DNA from: Acanthaster planci
Taxonomy: Eukaryota; Echinodermata; Asteroidea; Valvatida; Acanthasteridae
Direction: 5' to 3'
NCBI RefSeq assembly: GCF_001949145.1
Contig: NW_019091460.1
Span: forward strand, 64,001 to 128,000
DNA length: 64,000 nt
The stretch's first letter is position 1. Every line of letters begins with the position of its first letter. A program made the translations under genes and the position numbers. Below, piece by piece: positions 52,401-64,000 of this stretch. The notes below the pieces were generated by a model, which saw only the letters and a list, made by a program, of their open reading frames with translations, was not told the DNA's origin and did not search any database.

Positions 52401-55400
52401 AGAGAGTTTTGGTAACACTCTGTGTTTAGTTATGGTTAACCCTAACACTCCTCAGTCCTCCAACAGGTGAATAATAATAAAGCATTTAATTATAATAAAG
52501 CATTTGGGGAACTCGCTCGGCAACACAATATCCAGTCACATTTTTACGCAGACGATACCCAGCTGTGTACTTCATTCAGTCCCAACCTTGAGGATGATGA
52601 TACAAAGATGCTCGATTCTCTCATCACATGCTTGCACGACAAGGATTGAGGAGTGTTAGGGTTAATATTAGGACAGACTTCTTCAGCCAAAATTTTCTGT
52701 GAACTGGTCAAATCAACATACACAGCCCAGCAGATTATGGTTCGTAACCAGCCAGTACTTGCGAAAACAGGTACATGTACATGCCTGTCCCCAGCTCCAT
52801 GCCACCTGTTGTGGTCCATTGCATTACCCAGTATACTAAACCTTGACATTTTTGATCCAACAAACTGACATAACACAACTCCCTTCTCCTCAGCAGAAAG
52901 TGTCAGGAGCAGAAGCCATCAGTATCTAGACTCATCCTACCCTGTAATCCAGAGTTATGACCTTGTCTTGGTCCTACCTCATTTCCTTTTTTCCTTGCTG
53001 TATGCTTACCTTAGACAAAACTGTTGGATTTCTCGCAAAAACAAACTCAGTTACCCTGAATTTGTTTGGTACCATATTCAGACTTACGCCATATGGATCA
53101 ACTGTACAATTGTCTTAAATGCTCTGTAACTTAATTTGACTTACAGTGAGGTCAGCATGTAATATTTCATACAAAAAACAATACACATACTTACCCTTAT
53201 ACAATGTGTTGCATAAAAAAATTGAGAAAAACAAAATAAAATTTGGTCTGATTTCTTGTCCAATTTGTTTGTAAATGTATGTTTCAGGTACAAGCAGTCC
53301 ATTGAAGAGTGCCCCAACAACTCCATCTAAGGCAGCAGGCAAAGACACTGTCCATGCTGACATAGCCAACTTCTTCAAAGAAGCTAATATAGAGGAGATC
53401 GCAAAGGAGGTTTGTAACTCAACTATAATGTTACAGATTGTCAATTACATGTATACATTTGAAAAAGTAAGAATTGGGTAGTGGGTGTCCACTATCCAGG
53501 TTGATTCTATGACTGATACTAAACACAATGTCTGTTTCCTTACATTTTGGTTAGATCCATTTCTTTACTCTATGGCCAGAGTGAGCATAGAATTTGTGAC
53601 AAGTTGAAGTGACGTGAATTTTGATTTGATTTGATTTGATTTATTCACTATTTCCACAAAATATAATTACAAAAAATAAATTAAAGAAAAGCAAACTCAA
53701 AGATTCCCAAAAGTGGAATAGTAGAGATAACGCAAAAAAGTTAGATTAACTGTTTTCCATTGCAGTCCCATGTACATGTAAATGTAGTGTACTTGTGCTG
53801 TTTTCTTGGTACAAGCCAAGAGGGAAAGCATTTTTTTCTATTTAAGAGGTCTAGTTACCAAGAATGTGTGCACCATGCCGTGAAATACAGCCTGTCTAGC
53901 TGTTCAACATTGTACTGGCATGCAGACAGCTTGACTTTTTCCTCCTTTTTTTCATGTGAAATACTTGTGCATGTAATTCCAAACAATGAATCCTTAAAGC
54001 GGGGGTGTGTTGACTGAACTTGGATAGGCTAGTTTCATTTTTAGACATTGACATATTGTCACCCCTGAAGGCTGAACAAAGCCTTCATTCCCTGTAACAC
54101 TAGAAGTTAGAACCAGGATGTTAAATACACACACTAGTCATGGGCATTAGAACCCATGTCTTTCTATTAGTGTATGCATGATTGTAAATAATAACCTTAT
54201 TCTTAATTTATTTTTTTATTTATTTACATGCTGTTTTTACAAACCCCACCATTGGAGGTTTGGTATTTGAAAATGCCAGTAGTTCAACTGTGATTATTTT
54301 TATTGTGTACATGAATATTTTACTCTTCAACCACCTCAAGTTATTACATTTCTCTTGAGACAGTGATATTTATTATAGTTATAAATTATTACCACCCCCT
54401 TATTTGCATGTCATATGTTTTGGGTTGGTTAATACGCAGCTACTAGAAATTTTGATTCAAATCATTTGCGTGACAGGTTATATTTACTTTGTCAACAGTT
54501 GCGTGATCCATACAAAAAGTCTTTCCAAACCACCTCTGATTTGCATAGTCATCGATTGGCTTTGCTCCTAATGCTGTATACAAGGTTATAACAGAACAAT
54601 CATGCAAATAAATTCAACCTTGAGACCAGTAGATATAAATGGGATCACTGCCGGAATTATTGACCTGCTGCAGAAGCTAACCTCAAAAAAAGTCCCATTG
54701 CTCATACAGAATTTTCCTTTCAAGTGCCTTGTGCACTAGGGCCCTATCCAAACACATGTTAAGTGGACAAAGAAACTTGTATAGATCTGCACATTCCACT
54801 GTAGTCGAATGGACCTTATACAAGTATACTGTGTGGAGTGTTGGGGATCAAAGCCCATCCTATGACCTTAGGCATGGCATGTGTGGTGTGTGTATGCATA
54901 AAATCCCCTGTGTACCAATATCCTCTAGCAACCACACAGTGTCATATTACATAATAAGCAATGTAGCGCTATGTATGCAGTACTCCATGTAGTCTGATGA
55001 CCCCTTTAGTCCCCAGTTGACCCCATGGCATTCCTGCTACAAGTATAACTCCTGATCAAGCAGACTACATGTGCCATACCACAAGTTTGCCTGAGTCACT
55101 GTACATGTAAGGAACACTTTGAATACCTTCAAAATTTTATTGTCTATTTGTCACTAAATTTAAACATTCAATCAGTGATTTAAAAAGTTGCCAATAATTG
55201 CTTTTATTCAGCATGGTTTTTGTCCTGTGGTCTTGAACCTTGAGGAATGCAGATCAATATTGGTTTACATGTAAAAAATTTTCCAACACACACTGTGTGT
55301 GTACATGTCCTTGTTCATAGCTTATGCATGTAATGCATTGGTATACTCCTGAAGATAAACAAAAGTGTCACCTCTAATACTTCTTGACATTTGCTTTCAA

Positions 55401-58400
55401 TCTGAAGAAGATCTTGTCCGACTTATTCATCTACATGTAGTCCTGTGCCGTTACATGTAAGACCACTCTTTAAGTTGTACACGTAATAGCACGTGTACCA
55501 ATACAGGTGTATGTAATTGTTCCAGTTCATTCAGCATCATTTTGCTAAAACAGTGTTTAAATTAAAGATCTGCACAGAAATTTACGTATCATGAATTGTT
55601 GATACTGATTACAACTTTCTGTTGCTGTTCACATTTCTTTTAATTTTAAAATTGTAAACCATGAAAACCTGCAAATGTAAGTAATTCCTTTGTGTTGCTA
55701 ACCCACAAATATGCCTGTGTTTGTGTTCATTTGTATTGCTACGTGGACATGTGTGGTAAAGGAGAATAAATGAAAAATGGAAATCTCATCACAACGTGTA
55801 CCAGTACACATGTACATCAAGGAATGGGACACCAGGCACTCGTGCAATCCAGAAATGATGTACATGTACAGGTACTGATATATGTATACATGTGTACATG
55901 TTCACGTGTACACAACAGTTGAGGAAGAAAGTCATTCTGTGCTGGTAGACATTCAAGTACAGTACTTGTTAACATAGCACCATAAGTAAATACCATTGCC
56001 AGCATAGATCTAAGGTTTGCCATGTCAACTTGTCTAGGTCAGAGGTTACTTTATAAAGCATCTTTATCGTTTTCCTAATACTACTTAAAGCTTTGACATG
56101 TTGCATGGTTTGATAAGGTTTTTAACAAAGGTGTTTTAAAATTTCTGGGGAAAATCCAAATTAAGCCCACATATTAAATTAACAGGTCAAAAGAGTTGAC
56201 TGGAAGATCTGCTTCATAGATTCATTGTTGCTAGATTTTCAGTTCTCATACATGCACATGTATGGTACATGCACACTGGAGTTAAACAGCATGGGCATAC
56301 ATGTACATTGTATGTACAGAACACATGTTGCTGATGTATAGCGCTGTACATACATACATTGTAGGCTTACATGTTCTTGTAGGACAGTGCATTGTTTATT
56401 ACATGTATGATCTACATGTACATTCAAGGATAATATTTTATGTGTGTACATGTATAACAAGCATGCTCATTTGGGTTGTTTCCTGTGTAATACCAGTAAA
56501 TGTCCTCATCTGGACATATGTACGACTGCAAGTACATGCCTAGATACTGTGCATGTACAAGTACATGCCTAGATACTGTACAAGTACCTGTACATGTACA
56601 ATAAGACAAGCTTTTTGTGTTACTCATAGTATTCATAACAGTGTGCTTCTCAATATCTAAACCTCATTGTCTTGTTGGCTGACACAGATCTGTACAGTGC
56701 TGACTTCTGTGTACATGTAATTATCACAGCAGGGAAATATTGCTATACACGTACATCATAAGTGAGAGCCTTTGCAGTCCTGTGCAGAAGACAAGAATTT
56801 GTAGATACTGATGAGTTGTGTGTGTTTTTGTCTTATAGGCTGGAGTTCTTGATACAAATGGAAGTTTGACTGCCACAAAAGAACAGAATACACAGCCTGT
56901 ACAGCAGAGAGGTAAGCAACTATCGTGTCTATGGTTTTTTGTCGAAGTGTAAGCCACTTTTGATGTATTGACTAATGCATAATGCAAAGAGCACCACTTT
57001 GTTACCTTCATCTGTAGAGGAAACATTTCTCTGCGTACTATTGTGAAAGATCTATAGTAACAGATTTTGCATGCATATTGTAATGGATGTGGTGCTTTAC
57101 CGTGCTGAATCCACCAGAATCAAACTGCTACACTGATATTTTTTCCTTGTTGCATAAAGTATGCACTACAGGGTTCTATTGGGATCACTCATATGTTTGT
57201 TCTTTTTAGTGAAATTATGAATACATAGTTTCATTGTATATTGAATGATGTTATCGTTCTTTGTAGTTTTTGTGTGTAGCTACTGCATTCCCCTTTGACA
57301 CCCAGAAGAGTATACCAGTCACCAAATAAAAATCCGTTGATTTTATTGTCCCACAGTTTTTCCAGTCCTTCAACTTATGACATCACCAAGGCCATCCCCG
57401 CTGAAGATTGGTGGCACGCAGATCCTACCCAAGACAATACAAGTAGTCAACTCGACCACAGGCACACCTGTGGTAAGTAATTGACCTATTGCATTAGAAT
57501 CACGTCAGTACAGCTAATGCAGTTTTGTCCAATCTGTTCCAAACAAGAACAAGAGAGGTCGTGTTTTTACATGGAAACCATAGTCCTTTGATCAGAGCTC
57601 ACTACGTAGGTGCACAAGTTTCAGCGCATTTGGCATAGGGTGTGCTGAGTACGTGCAACCAATTTATGTTGGAATGAATGGCCATCGCATGTGCGCCAGG
57701 CATGTGTATGAGTCCTGTAGGAAAAATTCCCACCAACCTGTCTTTTTACTCATTAGGGTGCACTTTAACTCAGGGCAGCTTAATATACAAACTAGATGCG
57801 GGACACGAAACAGCTGAGAAAAACAAAATACAACTTTCAAAATTCTGTGGAGTTTGTTTATGGGGCATGGCTAATTTGGGAACAGTAATAGAGGGCAAGT
57901 TGGATCAAGGACCATAGTTAACCATAGTTAGGCTAACTCTGATCGAATGCAGGCTAGTTAACAATGGTTGGACTTGTCTAGTCAACTATTCGCGACCAGC
58001 CTATCGAGGTTGGTCACATTGTTGGTTGCCGTAAACCATTTTTAATAGCACAGTGCAGAAAGGACCAGTTATAAGAAAAATGCCGGAAAGACAGTATGTC
58101 AGTAGTAAACAACCATTTTCACTTTTATTTTTGCTACTTTGCCCTTGCTGTGGCCACTTTTTCTCCCCTTTGGCCTAATGACCTGACAACAGTTGACGAG
58201 GGTCGTTCACACTTCAACTTCACTGCACGTGCGCTAGGTACAATGTACTTCACGAACTAACCACTAGTTAACTAGTGGTCCTTGATGGAACTTGCCCAGG
58301 CCTGTTGATAGAGCGGGTGGCAAAACTAGGCCAAATTGTAATCCAGTTTTATTACAAATGCCACTTCTGTATCATACTAGAACTTACTATGCTTTCATGT

Positions 58401-61292
58401 GTTCATATAATTTTGACAGACCCTGATTGCTGAGCCAAGGAACATACTCCAGTCAAGTCCTAATGTAATCACTGCATCCCTGGTACAGTCCCAGTCACCA
58501 TCATGGAGCGGGTATGATATTTTTTCTCCAAGGGAAACATGTCAGAACTTTAAATGCTTTGAGTAGTCCACTGAGAACAGTTTCTATTTAAGTTGGAGCG
58601 TAGGATATTCTATTGAGAATGTGAATCTGAGCATTTACAAGTCAGAGTATTAGACTTTCTCCAAACACTTCAGCAAGAATCTTAAAAATTTTTGTACACG
58701 TACTGTGAAAATCATTAGGAAGGTTCTTGCATTTAGACTCAAGACAAATAAACTGGAAATGTGAGTGCGCTCGCAGTCATTAGTTACTATTTCACCAGAG
58801 CCATATCCTTTCTGTTCTCAGAAAAAAGAGATCACATGACTATGCCAGCTCAGACTACGGAGACAGCAGCACGAAGAGAAAGAAACGGGAAAAAGAAAGC
58901 AAGGGACTTCGTCACTTCTCCATGAAAGTCTGCGAGAAAGTTCAGAAGAAAGGCGTAACATCCTACAATGAAGTCGCCGATGAGTTGGTCCGAGAGTTCA
59001 GTATGCCACCACATCAAGCACAGCTATCGGCACATGATCAGGTAAGCAAAATGGTTTTATTGGTACAAGATCTAATGATTTATGTATCAATAGTGTACAG
59101 TTAGCAGGTGTGCTGTGATGGCAAATTAAGACAACACAAAGAAAAAGGGGGAGGACCTTTTCAGTATGCCATAAGAAGTGAAAATAATTCAATTCTCATA
59201 GTCCAGTTAATACATTTTTATTTTTGACTAACAGCTGCAGTATGATCAAAAGAATATTCGGAGGCGAGTCTATGATGCCTTGAATGTTCTAATGGCGATG
59301 AATATCATCTCCAAGGAGAAGAAGGAGATTCGATGGATTGGTCTGCCTACAAACTCTGCTCAAGAATGCGCTAACCTGGAGGTCCAAAAGAAAGAGAGAG
59401 AAGATAGGATAAGGCAGAAGACCAGTCAACTACAAGAACTTATTCTTCAAGTAAGTGGACAGAATTACGTTTGTGTGTCAGTTTGGTCAAGTCCCATTTA
59501 CAATCAAAGTGTAAGTGAATGAGATTTGAACAAAATTTCACCGTGGACATTTTCTTACACAATGTATAGAATTTGTGCTGCTGACTCTAAGGGATAACTG
59601 CTTCTCAGATTGACGTATTCCTAAAGATTCTTCAAGACAGTTGCTACTGTAAACCTTTTTTCCCTGGACACTTTTTACGTCTTGTTACGTAAATTGTTGC
59701 TTAGTTGCCAGTGAGCTCTAGATTGCCCGGTTTTTGTGCTCTCTTCTAATGCTGTTTCTAAAATTTTGATTTCTGTTGACTACTCTCAGCAAATAGCCTT
59801 CAAGAATCTGGTCCAGAGGAATAAGAGGTTAGAGGAATCAGGAGTGGGCCCTCCTACCAGCAATTCTGCCATTCATCTGCCTTATATAATTGTTAATACA
59901 AGCAAGAAGACAGTCATTGACTGCAGTATCTCCAATGACAAGTAAGTAGGTTATTGTGTCAGATGTGTCAAGCTATCAAGACTTTACTTTAGTCCTGTGG
60001 TGTAAGCTAGGGATGCATATAGGAGAATGTCAGTCACATTTAAGGTGCATAATTTATTGAGTACAGTACGCATCTACTTGAAAGTTACTTAGCCAGAAAT
60101 TGTTATCCTGTGTAACTAATGTGAGATTTTTGACTTCAAGCCGTATGCATTTTGTGTGACAAGTTAGCATACACATTCAGCAGCACTTGTTTGTTGCCCA
60201 TGTTACCATCATCTTCTGTGCAGTGTATACTAACTTGTCACAGTACAAATGTCACCTGCTGGTCAACAATGCAATGTTACTCGTTCAACCATGATATTGA
60301 GCGCATGATCAAGGTGTCATTGAAAAGAAGACACTTAGGCCTTTCTGGAAATGTATAATGCTTACTTAAGGCATCTGCAGTTTTCCTATGATTTATGGTT
60401 GATTTTGGATTCCTCTATTTTGATACACCTTGTATAAACCAACTGTGACACTGTCACATACAAAGTTTTGTTTCTCATTTCACTACAGGTTTGAGTATCT
60501 GTTTAATTTTGACAACACCTTTGAGATTCATGATGATATTGAAGTTTTGAAGCGCATGGGGATGGCGTTTGGCCTGGAGAAAGGACAGTGTAGTAGTAGT
60601 GACTTGGAGAAAGCCAGGACTATGGTACCAAAAGCACTAGAGCAATACGTACTGGGTAAGTCATCACACTCTCTGGACATCAAATTAAAATGACTAAGCA
60701 GTGACATTCATATTTTTTGTTCATAGTCATTACCTATCTCCTGGCTTCTCACTGGATCTGACAGATTTCAATAATGGCAATAACTCCAACAGCCCTCAGC
60801 ACTCACTTCTAATGCCCAGATCAACCAGATCCAACAACTCAATATGTTGTTGATGTCTGAAGTATTTCACCTGTTTTTGCCATTCTCAGCAAGAATTAGT
60901 ACTCGTCTAAGCCATTTAAAGCAGAACAAGTTGTCCTTTTTTTTATGACTTTTACTTTCTCAGAAATGGCTGACAGAGACAGAGCCACAACCTCAAGTAC
61001 ATCAATCAGGGCGGGACCTAGTGGAATCCACACCCATGCCTCATCTACCCATGCTCAAGCCACGCCTTCAAGCTCCAAGGCATACCATCGTAACCCACAG
61101 TTGTCACCACTAGCTACACCATTATCACAGACTGATGAAGAAGTTGCCATGGCTGTAGAGGGTATTGGCTCAGCCTCTCAAAGCTCAAGCCTAGGGTCGT
61201 TTTCTGATGCAGGACCATCACGTGGAGCAACTGACACCCCCTCGTCACTCATGGACAGTGGCTCTGATTCAGAGTCAGAGATAGATGTATAA
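49378..61292 (+). CDS. TFDP1: Transcription factor DP (E2F dimerisation partner)
   Basis: Nuclear partner of E2F that helps bind E2F sites and control cell-cycle genes. Exons: 49378-49423 (inferred), 53288-53409, 56839-56911, 57357-57472, 58420-58511, 58822-59041, 59235-59450, 59790-59941, 60489-60655, 60964-61292. They sum to 1,533 nt, 510 residues. The winged-helix DNA-binding domain spans about residues 177-258, from [18 protein letters not shown] to [20 protein letters not shown] and [15 protein letters not shown]. Next come a coiled-coil dimerisation helix (270-310) and the conserved DP domain ([33 protein letters not shown]). The C-terminus is Ser/Thr-rich, ending [11 protein letters not shown], rather than the long acidic run of human TFDP1. 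[14 protein letters not shown] matches the usual N-terminus of DP1 (AKDAGLIEANGELK), so about 53 residues precede it here. The symbol is by family; a single invertebrate DP is ancestral to TFDP1, 2 and 3. Confidence 0.93.
50160..50229. repeat. 70-bp foldback (hairpin) with TA ends
   Basis: Arms CCCCCAGAACTGTAGGGTTC and its near reverse complement (GACCCTCTAGTTCTGGGGG) pair over about 28 bp around a short GC-rich loop. The hairpin is bounded by TA on each side. It could be a tiny MITE or a transcribed hairpin; nothing in the loop or arms identifies a family. Confidence 0.7.
52436..52665. mobile_element. piggyBac-like mini-element (TTAA, CCCTAACAC ends)
   Basis: The left end TTAA-CCCTAACACTCCTCAGTCC (52436-52458) and the right end (52643-52665) are inverted copies differing at one base in 23. 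TTAA on both sides plus CCCT ends is the piggyBac signature. The interior, about 180 bp, contains a duplicated ATAATAAAGCATTT word and a fragment of retrotransposon reverse transcriptase. Confidence 0.7.
52505..52649 (+). pseudogene. Reverse-transcriptase fragment of a non-LTR retrotransposon
   Basis: The open frame reads [20 protein letters not shown] and continues [16 protein letters not shown] is the catalytic YADD block of LINE reverse transcriptases, and the preceding helix is also typical of CR1/Jockey/L2-like elements. Only about 48 codons remain; the rest of the polymerase and any endonuclease are absent. It is a dead fragment lying entirely inside the TTAA-flanked element. Confidence 0.8.
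53616..53642. repeat. GATTT short tandem repeat
   Basis: Five tandem copies of GATTT-like units ending in TTTATTCAC. Such pentamer runs often form the 3' tail of LINE or SINE copies, but no element body could be recognised beside it. Confidence 0.6.
56530..56588. repeat. 29-bp tandem duplication
   Basis: AAGTACATGCCTAGATACTGT occurs from 56530 and again from 56559, followed by further TACATGTAC-like words. It lies in the densest cluster of ACATGTAC motifs in the window. Confidence 0.8.
57893..58297. mobile_element. 405-bp inverted-repeat element in DP intron 4
   Basis: The left end GGGCAAGTTGGATCAAGGAC and the right end GTCCTTGATGGAACTTGCCC are inverted copies with two mismatches. Inside both ends lie TAGTTAAC palindromes; the right one is the perfect 18-mer CCACTAGTTAACTAGTGG. 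There is no coding capacity. Target duplication was not identified, so the class is open. Confidence 0.72.
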
Positions 61293-64000
61293 GAAAACAG
61301 AAAATGTTCAAGAATGGATATTTATTATGCAAGACTCACTTGTGGTATGTGCTTAATGTACACAGCCTTGTTCATGACTGCTTTGCTTTGAAGCTCACAA
61401 AATTGGGACTAAGTTAAAGTGGGAATGTTGACCAAAGTTGAAGCTTGGCGGCTTACCAGGAAATAGGTGTGTGTTGTGCTGTTATGTTCATGTATCTACA
61501 TGTATATGATTGCCAGTCAGGGAGCTCCATTGTTTGTTAGAGACATCGGAATTAGAAAACACTTTTGGTCTATTTCACAATTTTAAAGTGCATGCTGAAC
61601 CCTAGGTATTGAAAAAAGATTTACTGAGTTTGCTCTGATTGGTTTAAGTGTTCCATGTATCTTTTCTCATTTCATCAAGCCGTCAGTTTCTTCTTTACAG
61701 TTAGATGTTTCTAGCTGTTGACTGTTGGATACAAGGATTGAATCCGTATTGAAGACTCCTTTCAGATTCGTAAATTACACATGGATGCTGTTTTGTTCTT
61801 TATGTAGTCATGGTGTGCCGTTGAGATATTTGTATCATGAATATATCTACCTATGTTTTGGTTACGTAATCATGTTTGCTTTTTACTGAAATTCTTAATT
61901 GTTCAGGATGGGACTGCAGTGTGTTCACAGGAAGTATGGTTTTGCTGTAACCAATAATTAATGCAAATCACTGTACAAGTCTCCAATACGGGAACCTCAT
62001 GCATGGCTTCAGTACTGTGACAGATAACATGGAGATACGTTAACTGGTCTTCCTAACAGGTTATAGTTGCTTGTACGCTCAAACTGTGTAATGCTTCCGC
62101 AAAAAGCCGTGTTTAGTTACAGAAAAAATGGATATCGAGTGTATGCATGCTGGTACCTATGCCATCTATTTGTCACATTGCAGCTTTTATCTTTATTCCA
62201 TCCTTTGTTTGGCATTTGGTTTGGATTTGTAACAGATAATGCAGACGTTGCTATACAATGTTTCTCCAAATACCCTCCAATCCCAACAACAATCAGTGTC
62301 TTTGCTTTGAAGCTGCAAAAGAGTTCATTCCGAAATCCGGTTGTAGTCTGTGTGTTGTTTTAGATATGTTTGTATTATTTGACTTATTCTGTATCAAATA
62401 TATGCTTTCGCCAGAACATTATGTAACATCTAGAAATGCTGGCCATTTGTCCAACATCCATCATTTTGAATCATACTAAAGTGAGCAACCACATTGCAAC
62501 TTACTCTGTATCAGTTTTTATCATGACAGTAAAGGAACATTCAGATTTGAATCAGGAAAGTTTTATTGTTCACATTTTGTGACAGGTTTCCAATCGTGTG
62601 CTCAGGGTAGAAATATCTCCATCCTGTGTCGTGGTTGGCAAAACTAAACAGACATTTGTTTGAAATGAGGTTGAGTGTATGACAGTAAAATACAAGGATA
62701 GTGAGACAGAATTTTAATGATTTTTTGCACAGCTTTTTGTAATATAATGCATAAAATCGGCAAATTGTTGCCATCTGACACTGTGGAATGTATACAATTT
62801 ATGTTTTAGTCTGTGAGGAGTTTTAGAATGTAATGCAAACATGGAGAGATGCCTGATCAATCTAATCTCTTGTCCATAGGAGTGCTTTTCTAAACTGATG
62901 TGCATACGGACAGTTAGTTGAAAAGCCTCCTCAGAGATAATATGAACAATGCTCGACAGTGTTGCAGTCAATTGCTTCATCGCAAAAGATATGTGTTTTA
63001 CCTGTAGCATTTTGGAAACAGCTGTTAAAAATGCTATATTTTTACTATTAAACCTAGTGTGAAAAGGGTGGCAGAATTAGTTTACACAGGAAAAGTGCAT
63101 TGTTAATGTTTGGTTGCCATTTCTTTTCATTTATCTGTCATAAAAATACATAAAGGATATGAGAAATTGAAAGTGAGGAACTCATTTGACTAAAATGTGA
63201 ATAGAAACGTCGTTGGTTTTGAGATAAGACATGTAGAAATGCAGCTTTTTCATCGAAACGGGTCGCATTCAAAGAAAGGTTTAGCTAGTTTACAGTAAAA
63301 TGTAGACTAACTTCAGAATTTGAGAGCAGTTTGTCAAAGTGTACAAAAACTTTTTGTTTGAATATTATGAACTATAAATAGCTCAGTCTAGTAAGAATAT
63401 ACAACTATAGCGAGAGTGGAATGTGTGAGAGAAGCATTTTAAAACTCTTTTGATCCAATGTGAATCGGAAAAAAATGTGTACTGGTTTGGAAAAGTAAAC
63501 TTGCTATTGGGTAGTTTACCTAAACCCTTCAAATAATTCAAAGTGATTTTTAATGGATATTATATACTTCCATTGTACATACACACTGTCGATCTTTACA
63601 GAGTTTTTCTTTGTGAAATGTAACAGTTTTGAGTAAGGGACAGTTAGGGTGAAGCCATGATGGTCTTGAAATCTTTCAGATTAAGATACAAAATATATAT
63701 TATGAAGGCTTATAATCTGATCTGGTTTGTAAGGTTTTACACTCTTATTAAACTATGGTGTTCCCAATGCTTACCTTATTTCTTGTGTTTTGTTTTGTCT
63801 TCAAGTTTGAATTTAGGGGCTTCTACTAATGAAGAGTATTTCCATGAATTACAGCCTACCTATACTTTTTGAAAGATTTTCTTATAAATCGTCTTCAAGT
63901 TAAAGTTCACAATTTTTTATGATAGTACATGCTTAATGTTTACATTTTGATAAAGTCAAAAAAAGTTTATTGCATTTTATTTTCTTCAAAGTGTCAAATA
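61293..64000 (+). other. Probable DP 3' UTR and downstream DNA
   Basis: No exon could be supported. I see no canonical AATAAA; variant signals ATTAAA occur at 63047-63052 and 63747-63752, so a long 3' UTR is possible. The open frames at 62067-62363 and 62714-63010 show no known family. Confidence 0.45.

Larger units (their letters stand above)
49424..53287 (+). other. DP intron 1 (3.9 kb)
   Basis: Carries a 70-bp foldback (50160-50229), a TTAA-flanked element with a reverse-transcriptase fragment (52436-52665), the alternating word GCATGCATGCATGC near 50990-51003 and many ACATGTAC words (51480-51650). No further exon could be supported. Confidence 0.6.
53410..56838 (+). other. DP intron 2 (3.4 kb)
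   Basis: Contains a short GATTT run (about 53616-53642), dense ACATGTAC words (55850-55920, 56250-56600) and a 29-bp tandem duplication at about 56530-56588. No exon seen. Confidence 0.6.

Noticed and set aside
1-64000. CRISPR arrays, bacterial operons, rRNA genes
   Set aside because: None seen; the window has spliced animal genes throughout.

Overview
The window is animal nuclear DNA. Its protein-coding genes are split into many short exons with GT-AG introns, and the intergenic and intronic DNA is AT-rich and scattered with small transposons. The gene set (a GRL101-type mosaic G-protein-coupled receptor, tripeptidyl peptidase II and an E2F dimerisation partner) and the many copies of the palindrome GTACATGTAC suggest a marine invertebrate. 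An echinoderm such as a sea star is my best guess, with a hemichordate or another marine lineage possible. I cannot fix the species from the sequence. One assembly gap of 681 N lies at 27888-28568.

Layout. 1-3188: no gene seen, but a 664-bp foldback element. 3189-21614 (+): one large gene of 26 exons. When spliced by eye it stays in frame for 1,874 residues: signal peptide, seven CUB domains interleaved with eleven LDL-receptor class A domains, a leucine-rich repeat block and a rhodopsin-like seven-helix domain. 21989 to about 25470 (-): a six-coding-exon gene for a 325-residue coiled-coil protein, tail to tail with the receptor and head to head with the next gene. 25710-46217 (+): a complete 26-exon tripeptidyl peptidase II gene of 1,238 residues with its subtilisin-type catalytic residues intact; intron 1 alone is 5.3 kb. 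49378-61292 (+): a ten-exon DP (TFDP) gene of 510 residues, with exon 1 inferred. 61293-64000: probably its 3' UTR and downstream DNA.

The genes do not form one pathway. The receptor is a cell-surface protein built by exon shuffling: CUB and LDLa exons are all phase 1-1 and LRR exons are phase 2-2. TPP2 is a cytosolic giant peptidase acting after the proteasome. DP pairs with E2F in the nucleus. TPP2 and TFDP1 are both on human chromosome 13q, so their adjacency here may be an ancestral linkage.

Mobile DNA sits mainly in introns: two members of one hAT-like non-autonomous family in opposite orientation, a TTAA-flanked piggyBac-like mini-element enclosing a reverse-transcriptase fragment, a TA-flanked MITE just after TPP2 exon 2, a 70-bp foldback, a 405-bp inverted-repeat element and a tRNA-derived SINE. 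Exon borders were set by eye from splice signals, reading frame and homology. They are consistent because every gene closes in frame, but no transcript was checked.
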